Shown piece by piece: positions 31,775-44,600 of a stretch of 64,000 nt of DNA. Origin of the DNA: Xenoacremonium recifei (lineage: Eukaryota > Ascomycota > Sordariomycetes > Hypocreales > Nectriaceae). The position numbers and the translations under genes are program-made. Under the pieces are notes generated by a model. The model saw only the letters and a list, made by a program, of their open reading frames with translations, ran no database searches and was not told the origin of the DNA. Numbering within the stretch: the first letter of the stretch is position 1; every line of letters begins with the position of its first letter. The DNA is taken from positions 310,001 through 374,000 of the forward strand of contig WOFQ01000007.1 of the NCBI GenBank assembly GCA_012184525.1. Reading direction: 5' to 3'.

Positions 31775-34700
31775 TCAAGCATAAGCCGCCCATCCTGGAC
31801 AAAATTAGCTTCCCTAATAAATCTCAGTGATAGAGATTATAGACTTACCAGAGTACAGGACTGCCAAATTTCGCTCATCCGTCGCTTGATTAATCAGGTC
31901 ATTCACCGTCGCTGTCACGCTCAACGTCTTGGACAACTTCTTCCTCACCACCTCCAAAGCACGATCGGCTTCTGACGGTTCGTTGACGCGACTTGCCGTC
32001 TTCCTGCCCTTCTTGGTCTCTGCATCACTCTGCTCTGCGTCGTCAAGCGCTCCGTCATCGTTGTTCCTCGCCTTTTGCAGCTTGGCCAGTCGAAGCGGAG
32101 AAATAGACCAAGTATACAGGGGATCGTAACGCAACACGTCTAGGATCGTCATGATCGAGTATTGCTCTTCTCGCAATGCGTCCAAAGTAAACTCGCAACA
32201 TCTTCGGAAGACGCCTTCAGCTTTGGTGATGCCCATGCCGTCCACAATGTCCCGCGTGAGCCTGAATGGTACCAATTCTGGCACTGGCAGGATTCGTCCC
32301 GCCTCGAACGCGACACCTAGATCGATGTGCACCACTTCACCTGTCTTGTGGTCGAGTAGGATATTGTGGCCGTGTCTGTCACCCAGACCAAGAACGTGTC
32401 CGAGCATGGAAATCGCAGCCGTACTCCTGGTGTAGGCCAGCCTCTTGACAAACCATTCGTCCGGATCAACGAAATTCTCCATGAAAAAGTACCTCATCAC
32501 GGGATGGAACCTCTCTGTGACCTTGCGATAAGTGTTGACTCGAGTATCCACCGTGCGGTTCTGAACACCAAAGATCTCTTTCCGGCACTGAGACCCCTTA
32601 AGATCCCGTGGATGGTATCTTTCGTGTGCAGGCATTAGGAACTCATGCAGAGGAATTGTGTTGGGGACGAATTCAATGAGGCCAGAGGATGCAGTGAGAG
32701 GCAGCACCTTGTAGGTTCTGATACCCAAATTTCGCTGTTGCGTAGTGCGGTGAAGCTTGAGTAGCGAAGAAACGGCCGAAAAGACTTGTTCCATGATTGC
32801 GTCTTGGCGCAAATCATCATGGCCTCCCTTCACTAGTTGCTTGTATCGGACGCCGTCGCTACCAATCGCCGTGATGATTTTGGGAGCGCTCACTCCTGAT
32901 GCAATCGACATCGTGGGGTCCAGCTTGGCGATAATCGGCACCTTAGAGTAATCCTTGGTAGCAGAGAGTTCGATGTGCATAGTTGGTGATGGGATGCGGT
33001 ACTTTGCAAGGCAGTTGACGAGATTATGACCAGCAGTCGAATCTTTCAAGGCCATCTTAGCACCTGATTTGTACTTGTTCGAGTTTCGGTCCATGGCGAG
33101 TCCATGATAATACTTGCTCGTCTTGTCGATGGACACCCAGACATCTGCAACCGACTTCGTGTTAGCGAGGCGCTGGGCAACGCGATCCGTCGCTTTCACT
33201 CGCAGCACAGCTACTTCATCCTTTTGTTGGGCCTTGGCTTTGGTTCCCGACCAGATCTGATACATCCCATGGTATGGGTGATCGACACAGATTTGATAGA
33301 CTAGCTCCATCAAGAGCTTCTGGAAGGTCGTGTCCTGGTCTTGCAACCGGGATGTTAATTGGTTTGTGAGGCTGGCAAACTTCCTCGTGGGAACAAGCGA
33401 AAGATACCGCATGACAGCATTGTTGGTTGCCTCCTCCTCTGATCGTTCTAACCACAGCGCCGTAAAGCGTAGAGCATCGTTGTTATGTTCATCGGAGGCG
33501 ATCAGGGATAGCAGGTAGTTTTCGAGACTGAGGCGGACAAACTCGGTACGTGTTTGCTCAACTCGGCGCAATTCCTGCTCGTCAAGATCCAGCCATTGCT
33601 TTTCCTTCGATAGAACATGAGAGTAGCGATTCTTCAGTTGTGTGTCTCTCGTACTAGCGATAAGAGACTTCAGGTCCGAAACTTCGTCACTTTTGCCCTT
33701 CTTCAGATTCTGCAGCCTTTTGAGGTCTTCTAGACCGTCGGGGTCTTGGAGTTGCTCATCACAGAACATGGCGAACTGGTGAAAGACGAGACTAGCTTCT
33801 CTCCCCTCGTTCTTACCCTTCAGTTCTTTGAGTGCCGGTTCCAAGTATTTCTTCTGAATATCTTGCGGCTTTTCAAGCCGGGCAACGGAGACCCTATGGC
33901 CGATCTGAGAAAGTAGATCAGATCTGCTCACTGGGACAGTTTGTCGTCTTAGAGACGAGTCTCTGTCTATCCGTTGCAAGAGACGGATGGAAGTGCTCAT
34001 TTCTCCATAGTCCCAAAGAGAGTTTGCTGCTTCAATGTTGATCACAGCGTCCACGTGCAAATCCAGAGCCTCGCAGGGTGTGATGAGATTTGTCAAGGCC
34101 GTCGAGATGTTGAGACTCTCTTGGGTCGCTTGATGATAACGGTAGATCCTAGACGCAGTGATCATAGACTCGACTTCCATTTGCCTTGCCGCGGCTGTAG
34201 GCAGTTTGATGTTACCCCTCAGAGCATTCTGTTGGCTCAACATGCTCATCGTGGTTCCGCGACAAGACAAGATCTGGCTGACACTGTCATAGCTATGTCA
34301 AAGTTAGTATCACGAGCTTCTACTGGTAGCATCTTTCCTTGACTTACAGTCCCCTTCGCATCCATTCGCCGCGTGTCTGAAACTTTTGCAGCGTATTCTG
34401 CACATCAGTTGAGTCCGACACGCCGAGGATATCGTCTAGCTCTGTCAGGGAGGCTAGTGCTCCTAATCGATTTCGCAGAGCAGTAGCATTGAGGTTGTGT
34501 GCCATTAAGCTTTTCATCGTACTAGAGAATCCCTCCTTGATCGCTTGCCGCACGATAGAGATCTCCGTGGCTTGATGCATGCTCTGGTAGGCTTTGTAAA
34601 CAATCACGGCGTGATGATCGCTAGCAGGTGCAGGAATGTTCCAGGTCTCAAGCTTTCTGGCTGTGTTGAAGGTACTCTCTAGCAACTCTGGTGTCGCATC

Positions 34701-37700
34701 GAGGTTCTGCTGCGTTTGTAGCAAGGAATGCGACAATCCGGACAACCCCAGCGTGTTGAGTGCCTTCCCCAGCGCTTGGCCGTCCGACACAGCGACCGAG
34801 TTCTTGAGTCGAATATTGCTGTCATATTGAGCTCCTCGAAACGCAAGGCTCTTGGGTCCATCATTCTCGTATTCGACACGAGCTAGCACCTTTGCAAGAC
34901 TAGAATCCTCAGGCAAGCCGTAGTAAGCATCAGGATCGTCGATGTTCTCGAAGATGGTCAATAGTGTTTCGCTGATGTCTGTGTCCCGTACAGCGGAAGA
35001 GCGTCTAGAAGATCGCGAGGTTTCTGAAGACAGCATTTCAGCAAATAAGAGTGCTGTTTTGTGCATGCCGCATCTTGCAGCAGATGAAGACGCGAGGGCG
35101 TAGTCGATATCTAGCCAGTTCGCTCGATCTGCTATTGATGATTCTTTCGGATACTCCTGAGTCCGTAGATAAAGCACGGTATTGAGCAACAACTTGAGGT
35201 TCTCTTTCGCAGAGGGCAGCGAGTTTTGTAGCCATTCTTTCATTGCTCCTGAAAGAGCACGTTTCAGGGTTTGCTGTTGGTCGAGCTGAAATAGAAGAAC
35301 GAGATGGATAACGAACGGAAACGCCTTCTCCGCAAAGTCATCAACTTGTGCTAAGATTGGAGATAGAGCAGAAAGCATGATTGAGTCAGGTAAAGACTCT
35401 GCTAGATGTGTACTCAGATGAGACAGCCAGTTTTTGTTGGTGACATCGTTTGACCAGACCTCTTGCTCATCCACAGACGAGCTAATGGCTCCCCGATCCG
35501 ATGGAGGAGATCTGTATAATCCCCATTGAGACGTCGAAAATAGGGACTCGGTTAATGCTTTCTGGCAAGCAACGACGAGCTGTTCATCATCCAGAAGCAG
35601 AGCTTGTGAAACTGTGAATCTCAATGCCGCTTCTGCCAGCCCTGCAGTCACGGAGTCTGGGCTTGATGTTAAGTCTTGAAGCAGATGTAGAAGACCCATT
35701 TCAGATCCGTTGGGTCCCGGGGCAATTCTTTGGTAGTGAGCCAACTGGGATTCTTTTAGTACGTCTCCCGGTATCTCGCCTGACGCTGAGAATGAGCGAC
35801 CAATGACTCTCCCGGACCAAGCCAAATACTCGTCACTCAGATTCTGGGTTTGGCAACTTTTCCAGACGGCCGTAGCGTGCACTTGGGCACTTTGATCAGT
35901 TTCGATCACGTCTTCCTGGCCCGAAGCGGGCATACTAAAGTCACCACAGAGAAGTCCCAAGGCCAGTTGCCGCGATGGTTCGTTCAAGAGCTGTTGATCC
36001 GAACCTTGGTCGCCCAGGATTTCCAATAGAAGTTTGCTCTCGGAAGAGTTCTTGTCAGCATTCCCTGAAGATCTGATCCGAGCTGCTGCTTGAGTGATGG
36101 ACTTGAACGCTTGCCGCTGATCCAGAGTCTTGAACTCAGAAGAGTCGTATGTCTCAACATATGTGCTCAGCCACTCGTGAAACTTTTGTGCCTTGCTCAT
36201 CGTCGCTTTGAACTGGCTCTCTTGGGTCGTGCTAGATTGACTCGACTCGAGGAACACCCTGAGAGATGCTAGCGTTGACAAGGCATATCCTGCTAGAAAG
36301 GAGGGAGTCTGGGATAAATGCTCTGCACCCTCAGACAGCAGGTATTGGGTAATTCCCAGAGAGTCGTCAGCACACTCGGAATCCACGATAAACTTCTTGG
36401 TTGAATTGAGAAGCATCTCCAGAGGATACGATTCCAGAGCTGCAGGGCCAGCTAGCGCCACAAGGATTCTGATTTTCCGTAAAACCGCACAGGCGTGGAG
36501 AGGACCAAGTGATGGGTGAACTGTATTGAAAAGACTCCGCGCAATGGAGACCACCAGTGCAGGTGTCCAAAGCTCATGAGCTTGGAATTCGGTTCCATCA
36601 CATAGATGTTCCATCGCCCCTGTCAGAAGTTGTCCCTTGAACATCGGCTGCTGATTTGCTGGAAGCTTGGAGGAGGAGGAGGAGGCAATTTCCTTGATCG
36701 ATGCCATGATTCTTGCAGCAGTGACATAGCCTTGTCTTGAGAATGCCTTCTCCATTTTGCTCTCTTGATCAATGATGTCGAAGAGAAGAGCGACGATGTC
36801 AACAAAATTGATATACAGCGCTTCAACAAACGCTTTGTTCCCCAACTTCTTTTTCATGTAATCCTCACCATGGCGTTGCTCTTCTGGAAGGCAAGAGCCG
36901 TCTTGCATTATGCTGTAGGCGACCGAGGTTGTGAAGTTGTTCCGAACCAGTTGAGTCTCGGAGACGCCAAGAATCCGGGCAAGTTCTGCGACGTGTTCGC
37001 TCTGCCCACGCATGATTGTCAAGCCAACTGCTTCAACCTGGCACATTCGGAGAAGGTCTTCCAGAGTCTGAAACCCAAATATCGAATATGGAATGTCCTG
37101 TATCTGGTCGCTCTCAAGCCATGTATACAATAGCTGTCGAGAGAAGAGTCCGAACAGCTGTCTTGGAGAATCGAGACGAAGTTTTCTTGATACGTTGGCA
37201 AGACATCTTGTCGCGTACGCTGTAGAGTCGGGTATCTTGCCAGGAGTTTCGAAGATATGGTAGGTGCATCTTCGAAGCAAGGTTGACCAACGGCATGCCA
37301 ACTTTGACAAAGCCAGCAGCCGAAAAGCTATTCCGGCAGTATCGCTTGGATCGGCTGGCAGGCTTTCCAAGACATCCAAGAAAACACGATCATGGATCAT
37401 GAGGACAAAGAGATCAAACAGATCCACAATCCAATCTGAGATTTCGTGTTTCACAAATATCGAACTGTTCTGGAAAATGTAGAAGAGAGAAGTTCGACAA
37501 GACTCGAGTCCGAGGTCTTTTGCGTAGTCTGGGCTGGCCTTCATCAAAGTCAAGAGCAGTCTCGCCATGGAGATCTGAGCCCTTGGCGAGAGAATGTTGA
37601 AGGTCAGGCAGGTCTTGATGAAATGATTGTACAGATCACCGACTCCTTCTGACAAATCTTGCTTGTCGTTGAGCCAAAGAGTATGAGTTCCTTCAAGGAC

Positions 37701-40700
37701 TTCGATACAGGTGCTTAAAGCTACCTCACAGCATTGGTACTCTGGCTGGCTTACTATCCTACCAAGCCTCTCGATGACGCGGAAAATACTGTCCGGGGTA
37801 GCCACCAGATCAGAGCGAAATATCTCAACCAGGAGGTTCTGGCATGATAGCAAGTCATCGTCATTCAGATCCAAAAGCTGGTCAATATACGCTTCCGGTA
37901 GCAGTCCAACTTGTCCCGGATCCGAGGTGATGATAGAGATGAGACGAAGACGTGCCCTGGTATCGATATAAAACGCACGGGAGTCCATACGCATCTGAAG
38001 ATTATGCCGAGGAATCGTCACCGGATTTGAAACAGAGCTTTTACCACTGTTCTGGGAATCGAAATCGTCGTCAAGGTCCATAAAGTCTGTTCCCTCCCCA
38101 GAAAGGTTTCGGGATTTTCGATTGTCGATCAAGGACCATATGCTAGACAACAGCCGCAAAAGTCCAGGATCTTCGCTCATCATTCGTGAACCAGTCGCCG
38201 TATCAAGACGCGGTATACATGGCTGCAGTGTTCGGAGCGCTAAGTCGACAAATTCCAAAGGCTCCACGGAATTGATGGCAATATCGAGGCCCCTTTCTGC
38301 CATTTTCATCAAGGATGGTTCCACTGCGGAAGACTGGGTCGAATTGAGAGTGCCAATCTGAGGAACAAGAAGCATTCCGATTAGGCATGCAGACAAGAAG
38401 CTCTGGAAACGATCGGAAGATATCTGGACCCCCCCTTCATTGGTTTTCTTGGTCCAAGACTCGCAAAGCTCTTCCAAGTCAGCTACCTTAGGGGAGAATA
38501 GTTCTAGCATGAGCTTCCTTGAAGCGTATACGCTGGTAGGATCGGCAACCGGGACTGAAGCCAACTTTTGAGACAATCCACGATCAACCCGATCTTGAAG
38601 TTGCTGTCTGTCTCCAAGCAGAAGGAGATATCTGTTGAACGATTCGCACTCTTGAACGAATTTCCATGTCTCGCTGAGCGAGCCACCAGAGATAGTCCCG
38701 TGCGAGCTGGAAGGCAGGGGGATTGTCCCACAGCATGCTCGAAGTAGATTGACTAACTTGAGTGATTGAACATGAAGAGAATAGTATGATGCATATGCCG
38801 ACTCGCCTATATCTCTATTCAGCAAAAGAAATGACAAATGATAATTGGGGGCCTCAAACTTACTTGGGTTCCAACGAAGGAAGATCCATCGGATAATGTG
38901 GCTAGAGGTGCTTTGGCTGGCACTCGGGATTCTGGTGTTACGAAGGTTCAGGATATGATGCATCAACGAAATTGATGAATCACACAGAATCCCTGGTCCA
39001 TTTACATCGGCATTTGTGACCATGCTATTCACATCCTCGGATATGGTGTGGTACGCTAAAACATCAGCTTCGAGGATGGCCTCAAGCAGGACGCATGATG
39101 CCCGGCTGGTCCCTGGTACGCTGATCGATCGTGTGGCAAGATGCCACAATTGTCTCCAGACATCTTTCAAGTCTTTGCAGACGTCCGCTTCACTTAAGCA
39201 ACTGCATTAATTAGCTATGTGGCCAGTGGGATAAGGGAGAACAATTCGTACCTTGCGCAAGCTATAAGAGCCCAAGATGCAGTGACGCTGTCTTTGTCAC
39301 TTGCAAGAACCACAAGATCAGGCAGCAAATCTGCGAGCTCCTCGTGCCCTAATGAGTTGCTGGCAAGTAAGAAAGGGACCACTTGAAGAGCTGTTCGCCG
39401 CACCGTGACGTGTACATCCTTGAGCTTCATCCGTGCACGGCTAGCATCTTGACGAGTCCGACGTTTCTTTCGTGGGTGGTCGACGATAGCTTCCGCATTT
39501 GAACTCAGCTTCTTGTGTGAAAGAGCTATAACACGTTCCAAACACGCTAAATTCTGAACCACGGCCCAGTGACTTTCTCCATACACATTGTGAGGGCGAA
39601 GGCCGAATAGAGGTAGCTGAGGATAGAATGGAGGAAGACTCGACGGTGTGAACGTCACATCATTCAGTTGCAATCGAAAGGCCTCGCTTCGTTTGGAGTA
39701 CTCGAGCCAGAAATGTTCCGCCAGGTCCTCTATATCCCTCGATACATTTTCATCTGTGGCGTCAATTGCCAAAGACTCGATGTGTAGGTGCATCAAAAAG
39801 ATACTTTTCGAGATCTCGTTTCTGAGAGCTCGAATCACCTCGTCTTGGGATACCTTCTCTGATCGCCACCAATAACTCATCAATGGAGGCATCTCTTTTG
39901 TCAAAGCTAGCGCATGCTGTAGGTCCTCAGCCTGGGTAGCGGAGAAGATTGAGTTTATAATAGCAAACCCCAGGGTCTGGAGAGATCCGAGGCTGAGATG
40001 CTTCATTCCCAATATTCTCAGAGCGATAGCAGCAACGTCCTTGTACCGACGCATAACGGGGGCGTTAGAAGCTGAGACAAGGTTGTTAAAGCCGTCGAGG
40101 ATATCTTTCAATAATCCTCCTTCACCCGTACCAGTTCGCTTATGGGTCTGGGATAAAGGTGTAGACTGTCCAGTTGATCTAGTTGCAGTAGACCCAGGAG
40201 CTGGAGACGCACGATGCAGAGTCAAAGTCATGTTGTTTTCTTCTTGAGGAAGAATGAATGAGGCAACATCCAAGAAGAAGTCAATACAGACCTCCCATGC
40301 TCGACCATCCTTGCGAGCGAGAAGCTCGACGTGGGCTTGCCGGGATAGGAGCTCTGACAAAGCCTTGATGTAATCTTGCAAGAGTGGCTGGACGAAATCA
40401 TCATTTGGACCAGGCAGAACTTGAGTGATGTGATCAACAATTGCGAACAAAGTCTTTTGCCTCAACTTCAGCGCGCCTCGTGCTGTAGCCATTCTGATAA
40501 CGGCGGCGCATTTGGTTAGCCTTGCGGCTGCCTTCTCAGACGTCCTCTTGGCTTTCCTTGTGTCATAGTAGCTAGATTTCTCTAAGAGCACAAAGCTAAA
40601 GATTGATTCAAAGATTGTGTGATAACTTTTGTCTTTGAGATCGGAGCTGGAAACTATTTAGTATTGATATCGTCTCCAGAGCTTCCGGCAGCCAATCCAC

Positions 40701-40941
40701 TCACAGGTTTACATTGCGACTCAGGGGGTTTAGAAGGTCCGCCAATTCTGTGACCAATGTCAGTTGGAGCAATCAGAGAGAGAAACATTCGAGCCGCCTA
40801 CCTTCAAGCGCCTTCTCTCGGTCTTTGATTGAGCCGGATTTGACGTCATCTTCAAAGTGTTAGTGAGAAGGTCAATCGTCGTCGGTGGATTCGAGGTCAC
40901 GCACGCGCCAGGCTCATCACAGTGGATTGATGAGAAGACAT
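31775..40941 (-). CDS. TEL1: Serine/threonine kinase TEL1 (ATM homologue)
   Basis: PI3K-like kinase that senses double-strand breaks with the MRX complex and maintains telomeres. Modelled exons: 40941-40905, 40849-40802, 40747-40705, 40646-39252, 39201-34348, 34292-31849 and 31794-31775, giving 2946 residues, near the usual fungal length. The N-terminal TAN motif region reads DVKSGSIKDREKALEELADL; it spans four exons and appears only after splicing. A long HEAT/FAT region follows. The kinase domain shows KGGHDDLRQDAIMEQ, the catalytic GLGDRHGHN at about 2762-2770 and DLG at about 2783. The FATC end reads INQATDERNLAVLYSGWAAYA; its last codons come from a 20-nt exon. A possible in-frame 51-nt intron at 38863-38813 would shorten the protein to 2929. 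The start at 40941 is chosen because it alone joins in phase; the Met at codon 9 is an alternative. Confidence 0.93.
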
Positions 40942-41632
40942 CTTCAATGTTAGTCCAGGGCATGGCTCTGCAAAACCGGAAGGGTTCTTTGGTGTTTCTC
41001 AATTTCATATGCGAATAAGAGCTCTGATTATGCTCTGAAAGGCATTTCGTCTTTGGTGGATAGAATAACTCGGGAACTGTCGCTCATGGAGGTACGTGGG
41101 AGAACAAGGTACATGTAGATGAAAGGTCCGAACATGCAATATCAACAATATCTACAATTGCTGGGGGGAAAAAAGAAAGAAAGACGCTTGAGATAAAAAA
41201 GTGTCTGAAATAAAAGCCAAAATCACGCTTTTAGACTCTTGTCGCCACGGTCGCAATGCGTTGCCTCGACATTGCTTCGCTCGCTGCCTTCGCTGCCTAC
41301 AGGCGCAGGTACCTAGCCCAGCTTATGGAGCTCTCGAAGCTCCAGGCCAAATAATGCCGGCAGAATCCTCACCGCCCGCGCCATTGTTTATGTCGGGCCG
41401 CAAAATCCCCAATTCCGCCCGCAAACCCAATCAGAAGCTAGCATTCGCTGGACTGACCAGGGTCTACTAACATTCTAGCAGGCAAGGCTGCAGAATCTCA
41501 AATCGCGACCGAGAGCTGCCACTGCCAACAAACTCCCCGCCTTCACGATTGTGTGCACTCTGGTGCTTTGGCAGGCAGCTCGGGATCCGTGGTGCTCCCT
41601 CCCCAACATGCGATAGCCCCCAAAACGCCACC
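40942..41632. other. Divergent promoter region between TEL1 and NUP192
   Basis: About 690 bases between the two start codons, so both promoters and leaders lie here. No TATA box or clear regulatory motif stood out. No gene is seen. Confidence 0.55.
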
Positions 41633-44600
41633 ATGGCCGAGATCACCGCCCTTGATGCCCTCCAAGCTTTCCACCAGGAGCTTCGGGCGATACGCGAGGG
41701 TCGCAATGATGGAGAGTCGGGGCTCAGTGACTATGTCGCCGACGTCTTCAACACAGAGTTGAAGAAGTTCTGGGAGAACCCTCTGCGAAGCGACAAAAGC
41801 CGTGAAATGGTGAAGACCGGTAAGGATACTTCCCACCAGACACAACCACACCAGCTAATCTTCAACAGGCACCATTGTTCTCGACGGCGACCAGTACTCT
41901 ATCAACGCACATTTTCAACAAACAGCACTGATGCTCGCCGATGAGCTCGATCTCGACGAACTCGAATCCGCTCGTTGCCTTCTCGACGCGCAAGATGATA
42001 CCTCCACCTTAGGCCGATCCCTTCTCGAATGCGGCATCATTCGATTCCACCAACAACGAAACTACATCCTCGATTCTTTGCGACTGCTGTTCGAGATCAA
42101 CAATGGAGATGATGACGAACTCGAAGACTCAGATGCGGCGCAGATGATCCGGAGCTACATGGCAGCCCATGTGCTCTCTGCTGTCCCGGGTGCCGACAAG
42201 ACTAAGCGCATCGTCCCCAGGTGCATGGTTGCTATGCAGCGGATCAAGGCATGGCTTCAGAAGTTGGCAGACAAAATAGCAGCTTCGCAAACACTAGGCC
42301 AAGCTGGAAATGGCCGCATGTCAGATGAAATGCAGACGGTCGAGTTTTCACGGGTCAGTTTGGTGCAGCAACATGAGTTCTTGAGTGTCATCCTCTGCCG
42401 ATGCATCGAGGCGAGAGAGGCAACACCGGAGGACTTCGAGGAGTTTCTTGCAACACTGAAAAGGGCAGATAAGTACGATGTTTTACTGGGTAAGCATGTT
42501 GTCCCGCTCTTGAAAGTCACAGACGCTAATAGTTCAGTTCATCTGGTGCCAACTATTGGAACCTACATCTCAGCCTTTGGGTCTGCCGAAGGAGGAAACG
42601 ATCTTATCAAGGCGAGAGAACTAAACGCAAAGTTCTTCCCATCGGAACCAAGCCCATGGCCACTTTCGCACCTTCAGGCAGCCGTGCGGGCTTGGTGGCT
42701 TGCCGAGTACAGTGGCTTCTACGTCCTTGATCCTCCTGAATCTGCTATACCACCGCATACAGACCTTGATAAAGGTAAAGTTATTGACAAGAAAAATACG
42801 TTGTAGCATATCTAACATGCTTGCAGAGGCCCAGGATAGATCAACTCAGTTTCTAGAGGCTCTGAAGGATGGCGCTTTCGATTTCCTCCTCTCAGTCGCA
42901 GGCGATGTACAGTCCCCAGACTGGCACGATCCTGTCCGAGCAGGCATGCGCAAATGGTTGCAAAGGAAGTCCCCTGCGCTCGTCAATGACAACCTGCAAT
43001 TTGCGTCATTCTTTCGGCATTACGCGATGACGCAGCTCGAAGTTTTCATTGACGCATTCATCTCGAATCTCCCAGATGTCCTACGGAAACTTAGAGTCGA
43101 GGAGGACGAGCAGCGACAACTTAGCCAAAGCCACGAGCAAGATTTGGACCTCGAGCGCTTTCTGCTCATCATTGCTTATTCCTATGAAGGCCGGCCCGAT
43201 GCTGCTATGAATTTCTGGAACGACCCAGATAGCAATCTCTCGGGCTTCATGCAATGGGCATCACGGAGAGCATCCACCCCTCTTGTAACGGCTTTCTGCG
43301 AAATGCTTCAAGCCATTTCCGAAAATGAAGAGTGTGCCACCGCAGCCCATGAGTTTCTGCTTGATGAAGGCCATTCTTCTTCCGGCAAGATGAAACGATC
43401 ACAATCACTCACCTGGGCCCAAATTTTCAAGGAACTGGATTTCTTCTCGGACAAGATCAGACAAAAACCAGCCCCGGTTCAAACCACAAGATTTCGAAGC
43501 GGCAAGCCGACCACCGACCAAGCAGAGACCGAGCCAGAATCGGCCATGATGCTTGAATGCTACCTCCGGCTGATAGCAAAGTTAGCCGTCGAAAGTGAGA
43601 CTACGAGATTGTTCCTTCTTCAAAATCCCAATTATAATCTTGTCGAGACTCTCTATGAGCTTGCGAGTAGTCCCATACCACCCCGGTTGCGTGGTTGCAC
43701 CTTCATGGCCCTCAGAGCTCTGATGGCACGAAAGACTCTGCATGAGAGTTACACTATGTGGACCTGCCTGGACACATGGTTAACAGGGGGTTATGCGCCT
43801 CAACCAGCCGGAGCGCACCGGCAAGCTCAGCAGACTCCTTCAGTTTCTATGGACCGAATCTTTGAGGAGATGAGCAACGGCTTCGAGGACCCTGAATCCT
43901 TTATCCAGTTCCTCATCGCCCTGGTGTCTCCCGCAATTGACAGCAGCTCTCTGAATGATGGTCTCCCATTTCCAGAGACCCTCGGTTCAGCGTTCCGTCA
44001 GCCAGGTATTGAGGTTTATGTCGATTTCGTCATGGGTCTCGTTTTTGGATCCAAGGCGAATGAACTTCAAGATGTCAACCAGAGACGAGTGCTAAATCTC
44101 AGCTGTCTCAACTTTATCTTGGCGTGTCTGAACACGTTCAATGAGGATCTCATTATCATGGCTAACGAAACGAACATCATGGTTGATTCTGTTATGGCAA
44201 CCACCGATTTGGCGACTTACGTACGGCTCCATCCCTTTGCAAGAGTTATGGCGTGGATGTTCAACGACAAAGTTATGACTGCCATCTTCAACAGCATTCA
44301 TCAGGAGCCTGCTGAAGTCGGTAATGCGGGTCCTGATTCTCCTCTCATTCTTGGTATCCTTCGAGCTGTCGAGGTTACCTCCAAAGTCCTTGATCTTCAG
44401 GCCACCTACTTCGACTTGGTGCGCCCAATCATCAAGAGTCAATCCGGCCAACGCCGGCCACCTGTGGCGAATGCAGCTTTCGCGTCGTTTGAAGATGGCC
44501 TGGTTACGAGATTGAACCTCGTGGTCGATCTGGGAAACTACTGCGGACTTGGGCATCCTGAATTGACTCTGGCATCTCTGAGGCTTCTTCAGCAACTATC

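Noticed and set aside
40646..40653. Upstream acceptor at 40655-40654 for TEL1 exon 4
   Set aside because: It would give the wrong phase. The acceptor two codons further on (TTTCCAG) restores LSDLKDKSYH.
40760..41008. Frame starting MPWTNIEDVFSS as the TEL1 start
   Set aside because: It cannot be joined in phase to the next exons, and reading on from the ATG at 40849 hits a stop after the first intron. The start at 40941 joins in phase and yields the TAN motif.
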